From: JAGWRA01 sp963711505
GTDB taxonomy: Bacteria; Acidobacteriota; Vicinamibacteria; Vicinamibacterales; CAVVIG01
Direction of reading: 5' to 3'
NCBI GenBank assembly: GCA_963711505.1
Contig: CAVQEJ010000003.1
Span: 1,488,001-1,552,000 of the forward strand
Length of the DNA: 64,000 bases
The position numbers and the translations under genes are program-made. Below the pieces are notes generated by a model. That model was given only the letters and a program-made list of their open reading frames with translations, did not search any database and was not told the origin of the DNA. Shown here piece by piece: positions 58,017 through 64,000 of this stretch (its first letter is position 1; the number at the start of each line of letters is the position of its first letter).

Positions 58017-58801
58017 TCACGACGAGGGCGTGACGAGGCGATAGTCGAAGGACGTCTCGTCGTCCTGCGTCTCGTGCGGGATGAAGAAGAGGATCGTGCT
58101 GTGCGAGTGCATCACGAACCGCTTCGGCTGCCAGACGCCCGGCCCGACCGGCATCTGCTCGAGCGTGAACTGCGTGCCGGGGTCCACGCGCGCCAGGAAG
58201 CCGTAGATGGACACGGGGCGTACGACGTGCGCCGTCACCTTCACCCACTGGTACGTCTCCGTATCGATCCACAGCGTGCCGTTCATGCCGGTGAGGGCCC
58301 TGGCCTCGGCGTTCGGCGGAACGTAGCCGTCGCGCGGCGTCGCCTGCAGCACGTACACCGGGCGGCCGTCGACCTCCTTCTCTCCCTCCCAGGCGAAGGT
58401 GAAGGCGTCGATCATCTGCTCGGTGAGAAAGTGATCGCGCTGCAGCGACTGCTGGTACTTCCGGATCCGCTGCGCCCGGTCGACCGCCGACTGGTGGTCG
58501 CGCTTCGCCGTCTCGTGCGCCAGCGCCTGCTGCTGCGTCGCCTGCCGGGCCGCGCTCAGCGGATGGCCGTTCTCGGCAATCAGCCGCTGGTACGGCGACC
58601 CGTCGATCATCGTCACATCCCAGGTCTTCGTGCCGTGGGGTCGCGGTCGCGCTCGCGATAGTCGAGACCGGAGGCCGCCTGCCAGTCGGCCTTCGTCGCC
58701 GTCACCGATCGCTGGACGATCGTCGAGACGTCGGAGGGGGGGTTCCCGGTCACGATGCCGACGGCGGCGGCGAGGAGCACGGCAGAGGCGGACCTGATCA
58801 T
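58017..58801 (-). CDS. Secreted protein of unknown function, frameshifted
   Basis: About 260 residues from ATG 58801. Signal peptide SASAVLLAAAVGIVTG, then DVSTIVQRSVTATKADWQAA. One extra base near 58633 precedes TKTWDVTMIDGSPYQRLIAE. The later part (VYVLQATPRDGYVPP, GTLWIDTETYQWVKVTAHVV, FLARVDPGTQFTLEQMPVG) resembles the concave beta-sheet of LolA-like / outer-membrane lipoprotein-sorting proteins found in periplasmic lipid carriers. That similarity is by pattern only. Confidence 0.65.
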
Positions 58802-59086
58802 CGTCCTGTCGTCATTTACGGGAGTCGCGCCGGCACACGCCGCAACCACCGGGGCCACAGCCCCACCGGCCGCCCCGCCGTCACCGGCGGCCGGCCCTTC
58901 GTCGGCCCGCTCGCGCGTCCGCGCCGACGGGGACGGGATTCCGCCCGAAACGGCCCACCCCTGCCCGCCTGCCCCCGAGGATGTCGCCCCACCTCTGCAC
59001 GTGACTGCAGACGACTGCTCGCTCTGACGATTATCATGGTCGAGGCGGAGGAGGCGTGGCGAGTCACACCGGAAGAGAGGTGGCTC

Positions 59087-59455
59087 ATGCGGCGTATGGC
59101 GGTGTGCGTCTTCATTGCGGGTCTGTCTGTCGGCGGCACCCGGCCCGTGACGGGTGCCGACTCCATCCGTCTTCGCGTCTCCCCATGTCGCCGGCGCTCC
59201 GGCAACGCTTCGCATCGACATGTGGATTACGCCGACCAGCTCGGATCGCACGCTGGAAGTGTGGACCGACTCGGGCCGGTTCGCCCGGTCGAGCGCCTGG
59301 ACGCTGGACGGCGCCAACGGACCGCGCGCCTTCACGGTGGAGTGGCCCGACGTGCCGGCCGGGCACTACGACGTGCACGTGCGGCTGACGCTCGCCAACG
59401 GCCAGCACGCCACGGCACAGGACTGCGCCGAGGAATCGTCGGCGTCGGACGGTAG
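59087..59455 (+). CDS. Small secreted beta-sandwich-like protein, frameshifted
   Basis: About 120 residues. Signal peptide MAVCVFIAGLSVGGTRPVTG, then after removal of one base near 59190 a domain with RIDMWITPTSSDRTLEVWTD, AFTVEWPDVPAGHYDVHVRL and NGQHATAQD. The alternating hydrophobic pattern suggests an immunoglobulin-like sandwich. The end is uncertain; a shift near 59425 would give the stop at 59455. ATG 59087 has a GAGAGG site. Confidence 0.55.
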   Translation: MRRMAVCVFIAGLSVGGTRPVTGADSIRLRVSPCRRRSGNASHRHVDYADQLGSHAGSVDRLGPVRPVERLDAGRRQRTARLHGGVARRAGRALRRARAADARQRPARHGTGLRRGIVGVGR

Positions 59456-59548
59456 CCGCGGCGGGTTTCCGGCGCGACCGGTGCGCCACGGCCGCGGCGG
59501 TTGCGCCGCGGCTTCGGCGGCCGCTATGCTGAGGCCGGCTCCCATGGC

Positions 59549-60304
59549 ATGCACCACGCCGCCCACGGCTTCGATTCCTCGTCGGAGGTCTACGAGCGCG
59601 GCCGGCCGAGCTGCCGGCGGCGGCCGTCGACTTCCTCACCGAACAGCTCCGGCTCGCGCCCGGCACGCGCGTGACCGACATCGCGGCCGGCACGGGCAAG
59701 CTGACGCGTCCGCTGGCCGCGACCGGTGCCCGCGTCATGGCGCTCGAGCCGCTCCGCGGCATGCGGCGCACGTTCCGGCGGCTGCTGCCCGGCGTGCCGC
59801 TCGCCGCCGGCAACTGGCCGAGGCCCGCCCCTCCAGAGCGGAACGATCGGACGCGGCGGTGGCGGGAGCGCGTTCCACTGGTTCGCCAACGCCGCGGCGC
59901 TGGCGGAGATTCGCCGCGTGCTCGTGCCCGGCGGGCGACTGGCGCTGCTCTGGAGCGTGCCCGACAAGTCGACGCCCTGGGTCGCCGAGATGCTGCGGGC
60001 GATCGATCGCCACAGCGGCGACACGCCGCTCTACCGCAAGGGCGACTGGAAGCGGGCCATCGACGCGTTCGACCACCTGCGCGACATCACTCACGCCGTC
60101 TTCCCGTTCACCGAGACCGGCCCGCCACAACGGATCCTCGACGCCGCCGCCTCGATCAGCTTCATCGCCTCGTTGACGGACGCCGGGCGCGCGCGCGTGC
60201 TCGACGACATCCGGGCGATTCTCCCGCCACCGACCGGTGGCGCCGCCGACAGCCCCATCACGATGCCCTACCGCGCCGACGTCTTCATCTACGAGGCCCG
60301 CTGA
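59549..60304 (+). CDS. Class I SAM-dependent methyltransferase, several frameshifts
   Basis: About 250 residues. Start MHHAAHGFDSSSEVYERGRP, a common opening of this methyltransferase group. SAM motif I is RVTDIAAGTGKLTRPLA, motif II-like MALEPLRGMR, FHWFANAAALAEIRRVLVPG in motif IV-VI positions, ending ITMPYRADVFIYEAR. Breaks occur near 59613 (probably a missing g) and around 59820-59880. Substrate unknown. Read as a functional gene spoiled by consensus errors. Confidence 0.75.
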
Positions 60305-60459
60305 CGATCACCGGACGGTGGTCTGCTCGCGCTCGGACCGCCATGCCGCGCATCGTCGCGCGAAATCGCCGCGTCGCTTCAATCAATGTTCAGGTCGACG
60401 ACGCGCTCTCCAATTCGTCATCGCCGACTGCGAATTCCTGTCCCACTCCAGAGCCCTCA

Positions 60460-60526
60460 CCTCTCGATTCCCCATTCGTCAATTCGTCAATTCCCAAAGT
60501 CTTCAATTCTTCAATTCTTCAATTCC
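60460..60526. repeat. AATTCGTC / AATTCTTC octamer repeats
   Basis: ATTCGTCAATTCGTCAATTC and three TTCAATTC copies give 8-bp units, related to the GAATT heptamers elsewhere. They end at the stop codon of the minus-strand gene at 60527. Confidence 0.7.
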
Positions 60527-63500
60527 CTAGAACCCCGGCGACAGGCCGAAGGCGAACATCCAGCCGGCGTGCGGTCGATCGAGCGGCCGCACGAGATCGA
60601 TCTCGCCGATGGCGTAGCCGAAGATGTTGATACGGGCCGCCAGGCCGAAGCTCGTCACCGGGTGGCGCGGCCCGACGAGGAACGGCGGCCGGCTCTCGTC
60701 GCTGTGCCACGCATAGCCGGCATCGCCGAAGATGACGAACTCGGTCGGCAGCGACCGGAAGAAGCGGCTGCCGAAGCCGAACGCCTGCTGCAGCGGGAAC
60801 CGCAGCTCGATGTTCCCCGTCAGCGTGCGGCTGCCCAGCAGCTGGTCGATGGCCGGGCACGACTGCGTCGCCGTCGGCTGGCAGTCGTTCACGCTGAACG
60901 ACGACAGGTCGTAGCCACGCACCAGTTCGCGGTAGCCGACCGACAGCGGCAGCAGCCGCCCGTCCTCGGCCCCCGGCCCGTAGCGGCCGTCGTGGATGAC
61001 GCGCATCGCAATCGTGAACGCGGGGTCGGGGCGGAAGTAGCGGCGGTAATCGGCGAGCACCTCCTCGTAGCCCAGCGTCCCGCCCGACACGTTCAGCTGC
61101 ACGCGGAGCCGCTGCCCCGCCACCGGGCTGGTCGCGCCGAGCACCGATCGGTCGGAGACGAACGCGACCGTTCCCTGCATGAGCCGCACCGCGGCCGTTC
61201 GCGGCACCGCCGGCGGCGGCGCGACGCCGGCCAGCAGGCCGCTCTGCAGCGACGTCGCCTTCACCTCGGTGATCTGGTCGAACGTCAGGTTCTGGTAGCC
61301 GACCGACAGGTCGAGCCGCTGCGCCGCGTTGAACGGATACGAGGCCACGGCGAACAGGCCCCGGTAGATCTGCCGGAACTCGGTCTTCGACTTCACGGTC
61401 ACCGGCGTGCCGTCGATCGTCGCGGTCGTCGTGCGGAACGCGCCGACCAGGTGCGGCGTCTGCTGCACGAGGAGGCCACGACCCCAGCGGTGGGTGAAGT
61501 CCTGGAACGCCAGCGCCGCCGCGCCGTTCTGCAGCCGGTCGGTGAACCGCGGCCCGAACGTGCTCCCCACCTGCAGGCTCATCGCCACGGTCCGCGTCCC
61601 GACCAGGTCCTTCCAGAACAGCGAGACGCCGCCGTCGACGATCGAGCCCACCGGATCGCCGACCGCGACCTGGTCGGGCAGACCGATGTGATCGAGCGAC
61701 AGCTTCGGGACGTACGGCGCATCGGTGAACGACGCGGCCGGCACCAGTCCGAGCGCCGGGTTGCGCTCGAGCGCGTTCAGCCCGCCGACCCTCGCCGCCG
61801 TCGGCGGCAGCTGCCCGGCGTGCAGTCCGGCCAGGGCCGTCGACGGCGCCCGGCCGGCCAGCGCCGGCGAGCCGTCGATCCGGAGCACGACGTTGCCGGC
61901 ATCCTCGAAGGCGCTGAACAGCATGCGCGGCTCGTCGCGCGCGACCGAGATCGCCGGGCTGAGCGGCGTCAGGCCGGCCACCCCGGTCTGCAGGTTCGTC
62001 AGCTGGAACAGGCGGCCGTCATCCAGCCGCACGCGATACACGTTGCTGATGCCGTCGCGGTCGGAGACGAACAGCAGGCTCCGCCCGTCGGGCGACCACT
62101 GCGGGTCGATGCTCTTGCCGGTCGGAAAGGTGGCGAGCGGACGGACGCGGCCGGTCCCGACGTCGACGAGGGCGAGCCGGTACCGGCCGAAGTCGAGCGC
62201 CGCGAGCCGCGACGAATAGCGGTCGGTGACGAACGCAATCGTCCGGCCGTCGGGCGACCAGGCCGGCTCAATCGCCCCGAACGGATCGTCGGTGAGCCGG
62301 CGCAGGCGGCGGTCGGTCAGCGCGTAGATGTACAGGTGAGACAATCCGCCGCTCATCGCCGAGAAGGCGATCGCCTTCCCGTCGGGCGACCAGGCCGGCG
62401 CGAGGATCGGGCCAAGGCCGGGAAACGGAATCCGCTCCTCGACCCGGTTGCGATCGACGTCGAGGATGACGAGCTCCTCGTGGCCGTGCTGCCGATCGGC
62501 GAGGATGGCCCGGCGGCCGTCGGGCGCCCACGAGCCGGCCGAGGCGGCCGACTCCAGGCTCGAGAACGTGCGGATCGATCGAGAAGCTCGTGAGGCGGCG
62601 CAGGCTCGCCCCCGTCTCGGCGTCACCGAGATACAGGTCCACCGACAGCGGCGAGCGCCGCGAGAGGTACAGGAAGCGCCGGCCGTCGGGGCTGATCACC
62701 GGCGACACGCTCAGGCCCGGGCCGCGCCTCGCCCCTGCCCGGCAGCAGCCGCCGGTAGGTGGCGACCGGTTCGGTGGCGCGCGGATCGGCTCCTCGTGGG
62801 CGCGCAGCGCCTGCTGCCAGTCGGCGATCAGGTGACCGACCGGCATGTTCAGCTCGCGCTCGAGCGCGGCCGCGCACGTCGCCCGACGCGCCGGCGGTGC
62901 GGACGAGGTCGCCGAGCACGTCGTCGCCGAACCGGCCCGCGACGTAGGTCCAGAACGCCTGGCCCCAGCGGAACGGCGAGAAGGTCCGGCGGTTGAGATC
63001 GGGGATGTCCGGCAGCGCCTGCCGGGCGGCGGCGTCGCGCACCCACATGGCCGTGTCGGGATCGACCCGGCCCGTGCGAGAGGTACTCGGCCATCCCGTC
63101 GATGAACCACCGGGGCAGCCGCGAGGCGCCGGGCGCCCCGCCGGCCCAGCTGTGCCGCCTCGTCATGTCGAACTGGAAGGCGTGAACGAGCTCGTGCCCG
63201 ATCGCGCGGTCGGACTCGCGCAGCGTGACGTCGAACGACAGGGCAATCCGCCGGCGCACGATGCCCGTCACCCCGCCCTCATCGTCCACGAGGTCGCCGG
63301 GGGCGACGCTCGTCTGCCGGAAGTCGGCCCGGTTCGCGTAGAGGACAATCGGCAGGCGGCTGGCGGGATCGTGCTCGAAGACCCGCCCGAAGATGGCGTA
63401 CCCGCTCGGCCATGCGGGCCGCGAGCCGCGCCGCCGCCTCTTCGTGCTCGTAGTAGCAGAATCTCGAAGTGCGGCGTCGTGAGGATGCGGTAGTGAAAGA

Positions 63501-63669
63501 GCTGGTAGCGGACGTGGTTGCGGCCGAAGTACTGCGCCGAGGCGGGGCGCGCGCCGGCGAGCACCACGAGCGCGGCGGCGAGCCCGGCCAGCACGGCGCG
63601 GACGCCGCGGTGCCGGTTGCGCCGGCCCGCGGTCCATGTCAGACTGGCGCTCGACGCCTTGGCTTCCAC
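60527..63669 (-). CDS. Peptidase MA / PD40 beta-propeller / surface-antigen barrel fusion, several frameshifts
   Basis: About 1045 residues from GTG 63669 (GAGGGA site upstream). Signal peptide GLAAALVVLAGARPASAQ. A gluzincin-type metallopeptidase follows, with zinc motif IGHELVHAFQF and FIDGMAEYLS. Then five or more PD40/TolB repeats (APAWSPDGKAIAFS, EPAWSPDGRTIAFV, DPQWSPDGRSLLFV) and a C-terminal barrel resembling the surface-antigen domain of Omp85 proteins, ending in phenylalanine (GWMFAFGLSPGF). Shifts near 63450, 63400, 63080, 62880, 62735 and 62580. Probably an outer-membrane protease or assembly factor. Confidence 0.8.
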
Positions 63670-63720
63670 CGATTCTTCCCTCGATCCCGGTCTCGACCTC
63701 GTCACGCGTCTGCCCGGCGG

Positions 63721-64000
63721 ATGCAGATCGACGAACGCTGGATGCACCGCCGGCCGCGCGGGTTCACCTGGTGGGGGCACCAGCTCGCCCAGCGCGTCTG
63801 GATCGATCCGGTCGAGGACTACCACGGCACGCCGATCGCGCGCCTGCACATCGAGTCCGATCTTCTCACGGATGTCGCCGACGCGACCAAGGCGATCGAC
63901 GCGCTCGTGCCGCTCAACCGCGCGGCCAGCCTCAGCAGTCTCGCGCTGGACGAGGAGGGCCGCGTCCGGCTCCATGCCTCGATCGTCGTCACGCCGGACA
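63721..64000 (+). CDS. Hypothetical protein, 3'-truncated by window edge
   Basis: Open frame to the end of the window from ATG 63721: MQIDERWMHRRPRGFTWWGH, VWIDPVEDYHGTPIARLHIE, DLLTDVADATKAIDALVPLN. Alternating helix and strand suggest a compact alpha/beta domain; no known family recognised. It is divergent from the protease-propeller gene, 51 bp away. Confidence 0.5.
   Translation, partial: MQIDERWMHRRPRGFTWWGHQLAQRVWIDPVEDYHGTPIARLHIESDLLTDVADATKAIDALVPLNRAASLSSLALDEEGRVRLHASIVVTPD

Overview
The window is a GC-rich bacterial chromosome segment. The acidobacterial-type VWFA-related protein at 35175-36455, the TonB/Omp85-style envelope proteins and the general gene style suggest Acidobacteriota, possibly Vicinamibacteria. 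That placement is inference; there is no rRNA gene here to confirm it. The consensus carries many single-base frameshifts, mostly one extra base, in otherwise intact housekeeping genes (dinB, hflX, iscS/nifS, mnmA, trxB, glgA, hemE, hemH, hemG). I read most of these as assembly errors and report such genes as one CDS with the break noted.

Layout. 1-6561: an exopolysaccharide/O-antigen cluster with four glycosyltransferases, a polyprenyl-phosphate sugar phosphotransferase and a UDP-glucuronate decarboxylase. 6632-44723: core genes in short operons. These cover translation and repair (ettA, dinB, hflX, tsaC, mnmA), lipid and envelope functions (pgsA, tandem cyclophilin PPIase, TPR/SLH lipoprotein, bactofilin, penicillin-binding endopeptidase/carboxypeptidase, M14 peptidase), carbon metabolism (glpX, acyl-CoA dehydrogenase, glgA, arginase), the thioredoxin pair trxA/trxB, a heme block hemE-hemH-hemG, and two single-domain response regulators.

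44906-53826: a tRNA-Lys (TTT) gene whose 3' half is repeated as a 47-bp direct repeat 8.8 kb downstream. This frames an integrated element with a tyrosine integrase at its right end, an AlpA-like regulator, a CHC2/Toprim primase-helicase and a set of small, often zinc-ribbon, proteins. No capsid, tail or terminase gene is recognisable, so it looks like a satellite or integrative element and not a complete prophage. 53827-56900: a second, more AT-rich accessory segment beside the attachment site. It holds a divergent pair, a DUF4393-like protein and a reverse transcriptase of the unknown-group/abortive-infection kind with an alpha-helical C-terminal region. This is the best candidate in the window for an undescribed defence system. 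57086-64000: secreted and envelope proteins, including a peptidase MA / beta-propeller / surface-antigen fusion.

A striking feature across the core is a family of tandem 7-bp intergenic repeats (for example GGCAATG/AGCAATG, GAATTCA/GAATTGA, GGGATTG, AACGNGG, TCGCACG) at gene ends and starts, often arranged as inverted pairs that could form long hairpins. They resemble the heptameric short tandemly repeated repetitive sequences known from filamentous cyanobacteria.
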